This document shows positions 1-6,058 of a stretch of 11,574 nt of DNA, in pieces. The translations under genes and the position numbers were made by a program. The stretch comes from Minisyncoccota bacterium (GTDB lineage: Bacteria; Patescibacteriota; Minisyncoccia; Minisyncoccales; UBA5738), in NCBI GenBank assembly GCA_025453415.1, contig JALOQL010000043.1:1-11574 (forward strand), in the 5' to 3' direction. Below the pieces are notes generated by a model. It was not told the DNA's origin. It saw nothing but the letters and a program-made list of their open reading frames with translations, and did not search any database. Each line of letters starts with the position of its first letter. Position 1 is the stretch's first letter.

Positions 1-1
1 A

Positions 2-184
2 ACTGGCTCTCGACCGGAAGAGAGAGCCAAGCAAGAACCACAGAAATCAGTTATCAACCTATATATCAATGGGCACATGGTCAACACTTCACCGGATTAT
101 GACAAGTTGTTCTACGAGTCAGTTGAAAACTACAAGCTCAAGCGTTGGCCTGGTAAAACTCAAAGGAAAATCGGACCTGGCTAA
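2..184 (+). CDS. 3' fragment of an unknown, possibly viral gene
   Basis: Frame 2 is open from the window edge to a TAA at 182-184 and encodes about 60 residues, including the stretch INLYINGHMVNTSPDYDK and a basic C-terminus (KLKRWPGKTQRKIGPG). The start lies outside the window. I do not recognise a family. It is supported as coding because the stop overlaps the next ATG by one base (TAATG), the spacing of translationally coupled genes in viruses and tight operons, and because composition and codon choice (many ACT, ACA, AAT) match the next gene rather than the G+C-richer genes beyond 862. The downstream partner looks like a virion protein, so a capsid-associated role is possible, but nothing in this fragment shows it. 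Confidence 0.5.
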   Translation, partial: TGSRPEERAKQEPQKSVINLYINGHMVNTSPDYDKLFYESVENYKLKRWPGKTQRKIGPG

Positions 185-816
185 TGATTGCCTTTTATTC
201 AATACTTCCGCAGGTGACTATTGCTGCAACTAACAGAAATTTGTATTTCACCTGTGGCGCCGGTGGTGTTCATACAGCCACAATCCTGATGGGTACTTAT
301 GATAATATGATTAATGTATGCACGGCCATTGCTACTGCTATGAACACTATCTGTGCACATGCTTACACATACTCGTGTCAACTTATTTGGGATGATACTT
401 ACAAATGCTGCAAGGTGAAGATAATTCAAAGCTCAGGCACTTTTCAACTAACTTGCACAACCACCACGAATTCTATTTGGTCACTGATTGGCTATAGCAC
501 TTCATCGAACAAAACAGGAGCGGCGAGTTATACAGGCGACTATCAGCACCAGCGTGGATGGTATTCAGACAAGCCGCCGTCGTTTGATTCCTACGACAGA
601 CTTATGATAATGGGCAGTGGATCTCACATCACGGAAAATGGCAGGTTGTATCGAATTACTAATCCCGCGGACTTCAACATCCGACACATAAGCATGTCAG
701 CAATTCCTAGTCACAAAACATGGGCAGCAAGTGCAACCAGTGGATACACAAATCAGGATTTCGAAACATGTTGGGCACTAATTGCTGGTAACAACCCATT
801 GCCATTTAATTTTTAG
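184..816 (+). CDS. Putative viral structural protein, 210 aa
   Basis: A 210-aa protein rich in Thr, Ser, Ala, Tyr and Cys (eight Cys), with no signal peptide or membrane segment. Residues about 30-120 follow a pattern I associate with virion proteins of tailed phages and Polinton/adenovirus-like viruses: a hydrophobic strand, then GTYDNMINVCTAIATAMNT (the usual 'G.Y....L...L...LN'), a strand with YTYSCQLIWDD, one with KVKIIQSSGTFQLT, then SIWSLIGYSTSSNKTGAASYT. The last matches the recurring 'S.W.LLGF....T....YTSD' ending of that repeat. The rest is beta-rich and ends in PLPFNF. This is pattern recognition, not a database match. It overlaps the preceding gene by one base. Codon use and base composition differ from the genes after 862, which implies transfer or a chimeric join. 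No SD is needed if it is coupled to the upstream gene. Confidence 0.5.
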   Translation: MIAFYSILPQVTIAATNRNLYFTCGAGGVHTATILMGTYDNMINVCTAIATAMNTICAHAYTYSCQLIWDDTYKCCKVKIIQSSGTFQLTCTTTTNSIWSLIGYSTSSNKTGAASYTGDYQHQRGWYSDKPPSFDSYDRLMIMGSGSHITENGRLYRITNPADFNIRHISMSAIPSHKTWAASATSGYTNQDFETCWALIAGNNPLPFNF

Positions 817-861
817 GATATTATATTTTAGGTTAGTGGTTTAAGGTTATAGGATTATTCC
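817..861. other. A+T-rich junction with degenerate TTAGG/TTATAGG words
   Basis: This 45-base stretch separates the virus-like genes from the carboxylase cassette. It is built of imperfect repeats of short words (TTTTAGGATATTA, TTTTAGGTTAG, TTTAAGGTTATAGGATTATT), like the low-complexity fillers seen between other genes here. AGGA at 851-854 lies 7 bases before the ATG of the biotin carboxylase gene and is the only well-placed Shine-Dalgarno core seen in the window. No convincing -35/-10 pair is present, so the cassette's promoter is not identified. Confidence 0.5.
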
Positions 862-2412
862 ATGCAGATAAATAAAATCCTCATCGCGAATAGGGGGGAG
901 ATCGCCTTGCGCATCCTGCGTACCTGCCGCGAATTGGGCATAAAAACCGTGGCGCTGTGCCCAGCTTCCGGACAGGAAAAAAATTTCCTGGAAACGTCAT
1001 TGGCCGACGAGTTTTACTATTTGGAAAAGGACGGTTCGGCCGGATATCTGGACAAGGAAAAGATCATCCAAATCGCCAAGAAAGCGGGCGCGGACGCCAT
1101 CCATCCAGGCTACGGATTTTTATCGGAGAGCTGGCAGTTTGCGATGATGTGCGACCGCAGCCGCGTCAGATTCATCGGGCCGCATTTCAAAACCTTGCGT
1201 ACTTTGCAGGACAAGGTTGAAGCCAAAAAAATCGCCAAAAAGATCGGCATTCCCACAGTGCCGGCGTCCGACCAATCGATCAAGAGCAAGAAAGACCTCA
1301 TCAAATGGGCCGACCGCATCAAGCCGCCGTTCATCATCAAGGCGCAGCGCGGTGGCGGCGGTATGGGTATCCGCGTGGTGGACGGCACGATGAACTATGA
1401 GGAAATGATCGCGCTGTCATTGGGGGTGCAGCGGCAGATGGCCGGCGCTTTCGACGACGTGGATTTCTTTTTGGAAAAATACCTGCCCGAAGTGAAGCAC
1501 ATCGAATTCCAAGTTCTGGGCGACGGCCGCAAGGCGGTGCACCTGGGCGAACGCGAATGTTCGATCCAGCGTCGCTTCCAAAAACTTGTGGAAGAGTCTC
1601 CGTCTCCGGCCTTGGACCCCAAACTGCGCGCCGAAATGGGCGCCTGGGCGGTGAAGGTTGCCGAGCATTTGCGTTATCAGGGTGCGGCCACCGTTGAATT
1701 TCTGCTGGACCGGGACAAAAACTATTATTTCATGGAAGTTAACCCGCGCATCCAGGTGGAGCATCCGGTCACGGAAGCGGTTACCGGCGTGGATATCGTG
1801 GAACAGCAGATCCGCATCGCCGAAGGAAAGAGCCTGGCGTTCGGACAGGAAAGCGTTTATCAGAACGGCTGGGCAATCGAGGTACGCGTGAATGCCGAGG
1901 ACGCGCAGAAAAACTTCATCCCGTCGCCGGGAACGGTATCCAAATACATCCCGCCGCAGGGGCAGGGAGTTTTTGTGCACAGCTTCCTGCAGGATGGCCA
2001 GGAAGTGTATCCTTATTTCGATTCGCTGCTGGCCAAGGTGATCGCCTACGGCAAGGACCGCGGATCGGCGATCAAGAAATTGCGCCGGGCGCTGTCCGAA
2101 ACCTCGATCGAAGGCGTGGCGACCACGATCCCGTTCTTTTTGGCGCTCCTGGAAAAAGAGGATTTCGTCAAGGGCGATTTTTACACCAATTTTATTGAAA
2201 AGAGCGGTATCGTGCGCGAATTGATGCTCAAGCCGTACGCGTGCAAACCGGTCGCGTGCGGCCACAAGGATATCGAGGAGGGGGCGATTGCCAACATCGC
2301 CTACAGTATTTACCGGGAAATGAAAAAGTCCGCGGATACTTTTGGCGGCGGCCAGGGCGATGTTTCCAGGTGGGTGATGTCGGGCCGCCTGAATCGGATG
2401 GAAGAATCATAA
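862..2412 (+). CDS. accC: Biotin carboxylase subunit of an acyl-CoA carboxylase
   Basis: ATP-dependent carboxylation of the biotin carried by the partner BCCP, the first half-reaction of acetyl-/acyl-CoA carboxylase, in the cytoplasm. The 516-aa protein begins with KILIANRGEIALRILR, the standard start of the biotin carboxylase N-terminal domain. HPGYGFLSE is at residues 81-89, the ATP-grasp glycine loop RGGGGMG at 163-169, and the catalytic MEVNPRIQVEHPVTE at 291-305. The C-terminal domain ends near residue 450. A further ~60 residues extend beyond the E. coli AccC length, as in alpha chains of propionyl-CoA-type carboxylases, but the protein ends before any biotinyl domain. NPRIQVEH rather than NTRIQVEH also favours the acyl-CoA/pyruvate carboxylase branch. 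The start is set by homology and by AGGA 7 bases upstream. The carrier gene follows after 8 bases. Confidence 0.93.
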   Translation: MQINKILIANRGEIALRILRTCRELGIKTVALCPASGQEKNFLETSLADEFYYLEKDGSAGYLDKEKIIQIAKKAGADAIHPGYGFLSESWQFAMMCDRSRVRFIGPHFKTLRTLQDKVEAKKIAKKIGIPTVPASDQSIKSKKDLIKWADRIKPPFIIKAQRGGGGMGIRVVDGTMNYEEMIALSLGVQRQMAGAFDDVDFFLEKYLPEVKHIEFQVLGDGRKAVHLGERECSIQRRFQKLVEESPSPALDPKLRAEMGAWAVKVAEHLRYQGAATVEFLLDRDKNYYFMEVNPRIQVEHPVTEAVTGVDIVEQQIRIAEGKSLAFGQESVYQNGWAIEVRVNAEDAQKNFIPSPGTVSKYIPPQGQGVFVHSFLQDGQEVYPYFDSLLAKVIAYGKDRGSAIKKLRRALSETSIEGVATTIPFFLALLEKEDFVKGDFYTNFIEKSGIVRELMLKPYACKPVACGHKDIEEGAIANIAYSIYREMKKSADTFGGGQGDVSRWVMSGRLNRMEES

Positions 2413-2420
2413 AAGAGGCG

Positions 2421-2801
2421 ATGAAATTCAAATTCAACAATCAGGGCAAGGATTACGACATTGAGATCGCCGAAGCCGGCGGCAAGACCTTAATTACCGT
2501 GAACGGCAAGGAATTTTCATTCGGTGAAGAGCGCCAGGCGGCGGTAGCGGCCGTACCGCAGACGATCATTCCCAAGCGGGACATGTCGTCCAAAGAGGTG
2601 CGCGCGGTTCTGGCAGGGGTCATTACCGAGATCGGCGTCAAAGCCGGCGACATCGTCAAAACCGGCCAAAAACTTTTGACACTTTCGGCCATGAAGATGG
2701 AGAACGAAATTCTGGCCGAGTGCGACGGTATGATCAAAGAAATTAAAGTTGCCAAGGACCAGAAAGTGAAAGAGGGCGACACGCTCATTACGCTAGCGTA
2801 A
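2421..2801 (+). CDS. accB: Biotin carboxyl carrier protein (biotinyl domain)
   Basis: A 126-aa carrier that shuttles carboxybiotin between the biotin carboxylase and the carboxyltransferase. The C-terminal half is a complete biotinyl domain with the acceptor motif SAMKMENE; the biotinylated lysine is Lys92 (codon AAG 2694-2696). The N-terminal ~40 residues resemble the strand-rich leader of decarboxylase or PCC-type carriers (FNNQGKDYDIEI, TVNGKEF). They are joined by a short linker (VPQTIIPKRDMSSKE), much shorter than the Ala/Pro-rich linker of E. coli AccB. The ATG at 2421 is chosen because the domain starts there. The same frame is open further upstream but overlaps accC. A GAGG (2415-2418) lies only 2 bases from the ATG, too close for a normal SD, so coupling to accC, 8 bases upstream, is likely. 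Confidence 0.93.
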   Translation: MKFKFNNQGKDYDIEIAEAGGKTLITVNGKEFSFGEERQAAVAAVPQTIIPKRDMSSKEVRAVLAGVITEIGVKAGDIVKTGQKLLTLSAMKMENEILAECDGMIKEIKVAKDQKVKEGDTLITLA

Positions 2802-2824
2802 TGAGAAACTCCAATGACCAATTT

Positions 2825-2890
2825 CCAAATTACAAACAAAATGCTGTCGTATGTTTGTTGGTCGGAATTTGCAATTTATTTGTGATTTGG
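2825..2890. repeat. Imperfect inverted repeat between BCCP and biotin ligase genes
   Basis: CCAAATTACAAACAAAATG (2825-2843) is nearly repeated in inverted orientation as CAATTTATTTGTGATTTGG (2872-2890). The same words recur just downstream (TTGTGATTTGG, TTGGGATTTG). The 118-base gap 2802-2919 contains only this A+T-rich low-complexity material and no recognisable gene. It may be a decayed hairpin element or intergenic filler. Confidence 0.6.
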
Positions 2891-2919
2891 TGCTTGTGAT
2901 TTGGGATTTGTTCAATATT

Positions 2920-3453
2920 ATGGCAAACTATACTTTGAAAAAATTCGGAGAATTGGAATCGACCAGCGCCAAAGCCAAGGAAATGGCGGCCCAGGGGGCC
3001 AAGCCTTGGACGGTGGTGACCGCGTTGCAGCAGAACCAGGGTTACGGGCGCAAAGGAAATGCCTGGTATTCTCCCGAAGGCGGACTTTATTTTTCGGTTG
3101 TCTTGCCCAAAAGCAATATCGAGGACTTGCAGACGATGACGATCCTGGCCGCCTATTGCGTTGCCAATACGGTCAAGGAGCAGCTGGATGTCGAGCCGAT
3201 GATCAAGCTGCCCAACGATGTTTATCTGAACGGCAAAAAAGTATGCGGCATCTTGACCGAGAACGTTGTGGAAGGAGAGGTCAGATCATCGGTGATCGGC
3301 ATCGGCGTGAATACCAATACCGATTATTTCCCGGCCGACCTGGAGGCGGCGACGTCGCTCAAAAAGGAGCTTGGCAGAACTATTGACAACGATCAATTTT
3401 TAGAGCAGATTATAAGCCAGTTGCAGAACGTTTTTAAGTCGATCAGCCAATAA
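2920..3453 (+). CDS. birA: Minimal biotin--[carboxyl-carrier-protein] ligase
   Basis: Activates biotin with ATP to biotinyl-AMP and transfers it to the lysine of the neighbouring carrier protein. The 177-aa product holds the biotin/ATP loop QGYGRKGNAWYSPEGGLYFS at 40-59 and KLPNDVYLNGKKVCGILTE at 96-114, the two signatures of the BirA/LplA catalytic core. E. coli BirA is 321 aa. This version lacks the N-terminal winged-helix DNA-binding domain and most or all of the C-terminal SH3-like domain, so it is a monofunctional ligase and not the biotin repressor. The ATG at 2920 is chosen because homology starts at MANYTLKKFGELEST; the 23 in-frame codons upstream are repeat filler. There is no SD. 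Its place between carrier and carboxyltransferase genes ties it to this one enzyme. Confidence 0.92.
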   Translation: MANYTLKKFGELESTSAKAKEMAAQGAKPWTVVTALQQNQGYGRKGNAWYSPEGGLYFSVVLPKSNIEDLQTMTILAAYCVANTVKEQLDVEPMIKLPNDVYLNGKKVCGILTENVVEGEVRSSVIGIGVNTNTDYFPADLEAATSLKKELGRTIDNDQFLEQIISQLQNVFKSISQ

Positions 3454-3467
3454 GAAACTTAAAAGTG

Positions 3468-3523
3468 TAAAGCGAAAAACGTAAAGTAAAAATCCAAATT
3501 TTTGTTTTGTGTTTTTCGCTTTA
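3468..3523. repeat. 13-bp perfect inverted repeat between birA and carboxyltransferase genes
   Basis: TAAAGCGAAAAAC (3468-3480) pairs exactly with GTTTTTCGCTTTA (3511-3523) across 30 bases. Further copies of the word GTAAAG / CTTTAC flank the arms (3481-3486, and CTTTACGC near 3526-3533). There is no U-tract, so it is a weak terminator at best. It belongs to the same class of A+T-rich intergenic palindromes seen at 2825-2890 and 9285-9461. Confidence 0.65.
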
Positions 3524-3541
3524 AGCTTTACGCTAAATAAT

Positions 3542-5092
3542 ATGAATTTCGAAAAAGAGATCGAACAACTCAATAAGATCATGTCCGGCCTGGAAAGCCC
3601 GGAGCTGGTCGAGAAACAGCACCAGAAGGGCAAGCTGTCGGCCCGCGAAAGGATATTCACGCTGCTTGATCCGGATACCTTCACCGAGACCGACCAGTTC
3701 GTGGAAACGCGTTTTGACCGCCTGGGCCTGGGAAAGAAAAAAGCGGCCGGCGACGCGGTGGTGACCGGTTTTGGCAAGATCAGCAACCGGCCGGTTTGCG
3801 TTTTTTCGCAGGATTTTACCAAGGTCGGAGGAGGATCTCTGGGAGAGATGCACGGAAAGAAAATCGTCAAAACCATCGAGATGGCGCGCGCGACGGGCTG
3901 TCCGGTGATCGGCATCATCGATTCGGGGGGCGCGCGCATCCAGGAGGGCGTGTCCAGTTTGGACGGTTACGCGGGAATTTTTGCCGCCATGGTCAAAGCG
4001 TCGGGGGTGGTGCCGCAGATATCGGTGATCCTGGGGCCGTCGGCGGGGGGCGCTTGTTACGCGCCCGGCCTTTCGGATTTCATTTTCATGGTGGACAATA
4101 TTTCGCAGATGTTCATCACCGGCCCGGAAGTGATTAAAAAAGTTACCGGCGAAGAAGTGACATTCGAGAATCTCGGGGGAGCGAACGTGCACTGTGCCAA
4201 AAGTGGCTGTTCCCAATTTCGGTTTGCCAATGAGAAGGATTGCCTGGCCGGAGTCAAAAAGCTCCTGTCCTATTTGCCTCAGAACAACATGGATGATGCG
4301 CCGCGCTCGAAGAGCCTCTTGGCCGAGCTGTTCGAAAAGGAGGACAGCCAAAAACTGATGGACATTGTACCTGAGGAAAGCGGCAAGGGCTACGACATCA
4401 AGGCGGTGATCGAGGAAATTTTCGATAATAATTCGTTCTTCGAGGTACATGGGGAATTTGCGACCAATATCGTGACCGGCTTTGCTCGCTTGGGCGGATA
4501 CGCGGCGGGAGTGGTGGCCAACCAACCCAAGTTCATGGCCGGCGTCTTGGATATCGATTCTTCGGACAAATTGTCACGGTTTGTGCGGTTCTGCGATTCG
4601 TTCAATATCCCCATCATCAACCTGGTGGACACCTCCGGTTATCTTCCCGGGACCAATCAGGAACATAACGGCATCATCCGCCACGGCGCCAAGGTTTTGT
4701 ACGCCTACGCGGAGGCTTCTGTGCCTAAAATCTCCCTCATATTGCGCAAGGCGTTCGGCGGCGCCTACATCGCCATGGCCAGCCGCGAACTGGGTTATGA
4801 CCGGGTATTGGCCTGGCCCGGGGCGCAGATCGCGGTCATGGGGCCGGAACAGGCGGTGCGGATCATCTACCACCGCGAGCTTGCCGAACGCAATGACGCG
4901 CCCAAATTCGAGCAGGAGAAGATCGAAGAGATCAAGCAGATGAACAGCGCCTTCGAAGCGGCCAAGCTGGGGCAGGTGGACATGGTGATCAATCCCAAGG
5001 ACACGCGCGCGATCCTGACCAAGCTTTTGGAATCGCTGCTGAACAAACGCGAAGAAAAGATCAACCGCAAGCACGGCAACACCCCGCTGTAA
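3542..5092 (+). CDS. Acyl-CoA carboxylase carboxyltransferase (beta) subunit
   Basis: Transfers the carboxyl group from carboxybiotin to an acyl-CoA. The 516-aa protein carries both crotonase-fold halves (N and C domains) of the PccB/AccD5/MmdA family in one chain, unlike the split AccA/AccD of E. coli. Visible motifs: GKLSARERI near 30, DSGGARIQEG at 127-136, AGGACYAPGLSDF near 168, GYLPGTNQE in the C-domain, and RKAFGGAYIAM with FGGAY at 405-409, followed by AWPGAQIAVMGPEQAV. The residue after GGAY, Ile410, matches the position where actinobacterial enzymes carry Asp for propionyl-CoA preference and Ile for broader, acetyl-accepting enzymes. MmdA-type decarboxylase is an alternative family reading, but the linked biotin carboxylase argues for a carboxylase. 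The ATG at 3542 is chosen on homology; no SD. Confidence 0.92.
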   Translation: MNFEKEIEQLNKIMSGLESPELVEKQHQKGKLSARERIFTLLDPDTFTETDQFVETRFDRLGLGKKKAAGDAVVTGFGKISNRPVCVFSQDFTKVGGGSLGEMHGKKIVKTIEMARATGCPVIGIIDSGGARIQEGVSSLDGYAGIFAAMVKASGVVPQISVILGPSAGGACYAPGLSDFIFMVDNISQMFITGPEVIKKVTGEEVTFENLGGANVHCAKSGCSQFRFANEKDCLAGVKKLLSYLPQNNMDDAPRSKSLLAELFEKEDSQKLMDIVPEESGKGYDIKAVIEEIFDNNSFFEVHGEFATNIVTGFARLGGYAAGVVANQPKFMAGVLDIDSSDKLSRFVRFCDSFNIPIINLVDTSGYLPGTNQEHNGIIRHGAKVLYAYAEASVPKISLILRKAFGGAYIAMASRELGYDRVLAWPGAQIAVMGPEQAVRIIYHRELAERNDAPKFEQEKIEEIKQMNSAFEAAKLGQVDMVINPKDTRAILTKLLESLLNKREEKINRKHGNTPL

Positions 5093-5127
5093 AATATTCG
5101 AAGTATGAATATTCGAATATTCGAAAT
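5092..5127. promoter_or_regulatory. Block of AATATTCG repeats with a 16-bp perfect palindrome
   Basis: Three copies of the word ATATTCGAA occur in 36 bases, and GAATATTCGAATATTC at 5107-5122 is a perfect palindrome. The block lies between the carboxyltransferase stop and the ATG of the membrane-protein gene at 5130. Its form (A+T-rich, two-fold symmetric, directly before a start) suits an operator, but a decayed palindromic element is equally possible. No T-run follows, so it is not an intrinsic terminator. Confidence 0.5.
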
Positions 5128-5129
5128 AA

Positions 5130-5519
5130 ATGTTGAAGAAAATCTCGATTAAGACCAAAATTGCATTAACGGTCGCGATGGTTATGTTTTTGATTATGGC
5201 GGGTGACTTGATATACGGCGCATTCACCGTTCCAGTCTCTGAATTTTGGGATTTCGATGTTCCGATTTATTTTTCAATTATGGCAAGTTATGGCTTGACG
5301 GTTTTATTGTTGTGGTTAAAAAAGAAAATCGGCTGGTATGTAGGGATGGCAATTTTCGGGGTAGTGAGCTGGTTCCTATTCGGTTATTTTCCCACCGCTG
5401 GTTTTGGTGGTGTAATATTGGGTCCGATTTTTCTTGCCAATTTTATTGCCCTTTTGTTTCTATTGGCTGATTATAGAAACTATTTTGCGGCGGTTGATAA
5501 GGCGAAGGCGGCGGGGTAA
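5130..5519 (+). CDS. Small four-helix membrane protein, function unknown
   Basis: A 129-aa protein with four hydrophobic segments at about residues 11-29, 44-63, 67-87 and 90-113, short charged loops (LKKKIG between helices 2 and 3) and a basic, Ala-rich tail (DYRNYFAAVDKAKAAG). The N-terminus MLKKISIKTK is positively charged and probably cytoplasmic. No family is recognised; the layout resembles many small integral membrane proteins of unknown role. The gene is visibly A+T-richer than its neighbours on both sides, and a palindrome block lies immediately upstream, which hints at separate acquisition. No SD precedes the ATG. Confidence 0.75.
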   Translation: MLKKISIKTKIALTVAMVMFLIMAGDLIYGAFTVPVSEFWDFDVPIYFSIMASYGLTVLLLWLKKKIGWYVGMAIFGVVSWFLFGYFPTAGFGGVILGPIFLANFIALLFLLADYRNYFAAVDKAKAAG

Positions 5520-5526
5520 AATTCCA

Positions 5527-5575
5527 TCAACCGGTTTTTAACATAGTTTTCGACAGGTTATCCACACTCAACCGG
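5527..5575. other. Consensus DnaA box between 8-bp direct repeats
   Basis: TTATCCACA at 5558-5566 is a perfect match to the bacterial DnaA box. It sits in the 78-base gap between two genes, flanked by direct repeats TCAACCGG at 5527-5534 and 5568-5575. Only one perfect box is seen and there is no obvious A+T-rich unwinding element or dnaA/dnaN neighbour, so an origin is not supported. A titration or regulatory site, or chance, fits better. Confidence 0.35.
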
Positions 5576-5597
5576 CAAGGCGGCGGAACACAAACAA

Positions 5598-5930
5598 ATG
5601 AAAATATTCAAGGAAAAATTCAAGAAGAACGACCGGGAACGGTTCTACTGGGGCCGGGTGTATTTCATTTCTGACAATCGCGAGCACAAGACCAAGGTCA
5701 TTTGGGCGATGTCGTTCGAGTGGGTGCGGCGGCAGTTGTTGCTTGAGACTTGGAAAGACGAGGACGTGGACAAACTGGTGAACAAGATCGTGGTGCGGAA
5801 ATGGAAGGAAACGGGCCGCGCGGTTTTCTCGCACCAGACGCAGTACGATCCTTGGGGGGTGAATGACCTTGAAAACAATTTTCTGCAAAAGTTCATCATC
5901 GAAAGGAGTGAGGCCGATAAGTGCGGGTAG
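5598..5930 (+). CDS. Conserved-looking hypothetical protein, 110 aa
   Basis: A 110-aa soluble protein, strongly charged (KIFKEKFKKNDRERF at the start) and rich in Trp and aromatic residues (YWGRVYFISD, IWAMSFEWVRR, VRKWKETG, YDPWGVND). No signal peptide, membrane segment or known motif is seen, and no family is recognised. It is accepted as real because the frame uses the same G+C-rich third positions as neighbouring genes and starts with ATG 78 bases after the preceding gene. It ends 11 bases before the large palindrome at 5942. The reverse strand is also open here, as an antisense shadow. Confidence 0.65.
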   Translation: MKIFKEKFKKNDRERFYWGRVYFISDNREHKTKVIWAMSFEWVRRQLLLETWKDEDVDKLVNKIVVRKWKETGRAVFSHQTQYDPWGVNDLENNFLQKFIIERSEADKCG

Positions 5931-5941
5931 ATATTTTTCGC

Positions 5942-6037
5942 CGGATATTCTCGCCAGAGCACGCAAATTTTTTTACTAAAAAATTTTCTAGTGTTTTGCG
6001 CCAGCCGCGCAAAACAATGCTCTGGCGAGAATATTCG
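5942..6037. repeat. Large nested palindrome (Y-shaped, two inner hairpins)
   Basis: Outer arms ATATTCTCGCCAGAGCA (5945-5961) and TGCTCTGGCGAGAATAT (6018-6034) are perfect 17-bp complements, extendable by a G·T pair and two more pairs to 5942/6037. Between them lie two independent hairpins. One is A+T-rich with a 9-bp stem (5965-5973/5978-5986, loop TACT). The other is G+C-rich with a 9-bp stem, GTTTTGCGC/GCGCAAAAC (5993-6001/6007-6015). The whole folds as a three-way junction. It lies in the 128-base gap before the glycosyltransferase gene and has no terminal T-run. Candidate identities are a REP/MITE-like mobile palindrome, or a structured 5' leader of the gene at 6059. Confidence 0.85.
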
Positions 6038-6058
6038 CCTCAAAGTATTTTATTTTTC

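Noticed and set aside
1417..2265. Long open frame (282 codons) on the minus strand across accC
   Set aside because: It is the antisense shadow of the G+C-rich accC gene; the plus-strand product has all biotin carboxylase motifs, and the minus product shows no known motif.
3533..4525. 330-codon open frame on the minus strand across the carboxyltransferase gene
   Set aside because: Antisense shadow; its sequence (rich in His, Arg, Asp) is typical of the complement of a G+C-biased gene.
5520..5600. Replication origin at the DnaA box
   Set aside because: Only a single box, with no dnaA/dnaN/rpmH neighbourhood or A+T-rich unwinding region; reported only as a site.
5568..6043. Two open frames of 132 codons on the minus strand near the nested palindrome
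   Set aside because: One is antisense to the 5598-5930 gene, and the other runs through the palindrome, which by symmetry keeps both strands open.
5921..6058. 46-codon N-terminal extension of the glycosyltransferase from a GTG at 5921
   Set aside because: It would be encoded wholly by the palindrome and has no homology; family similarity starts at MAKKILVISM (6059).
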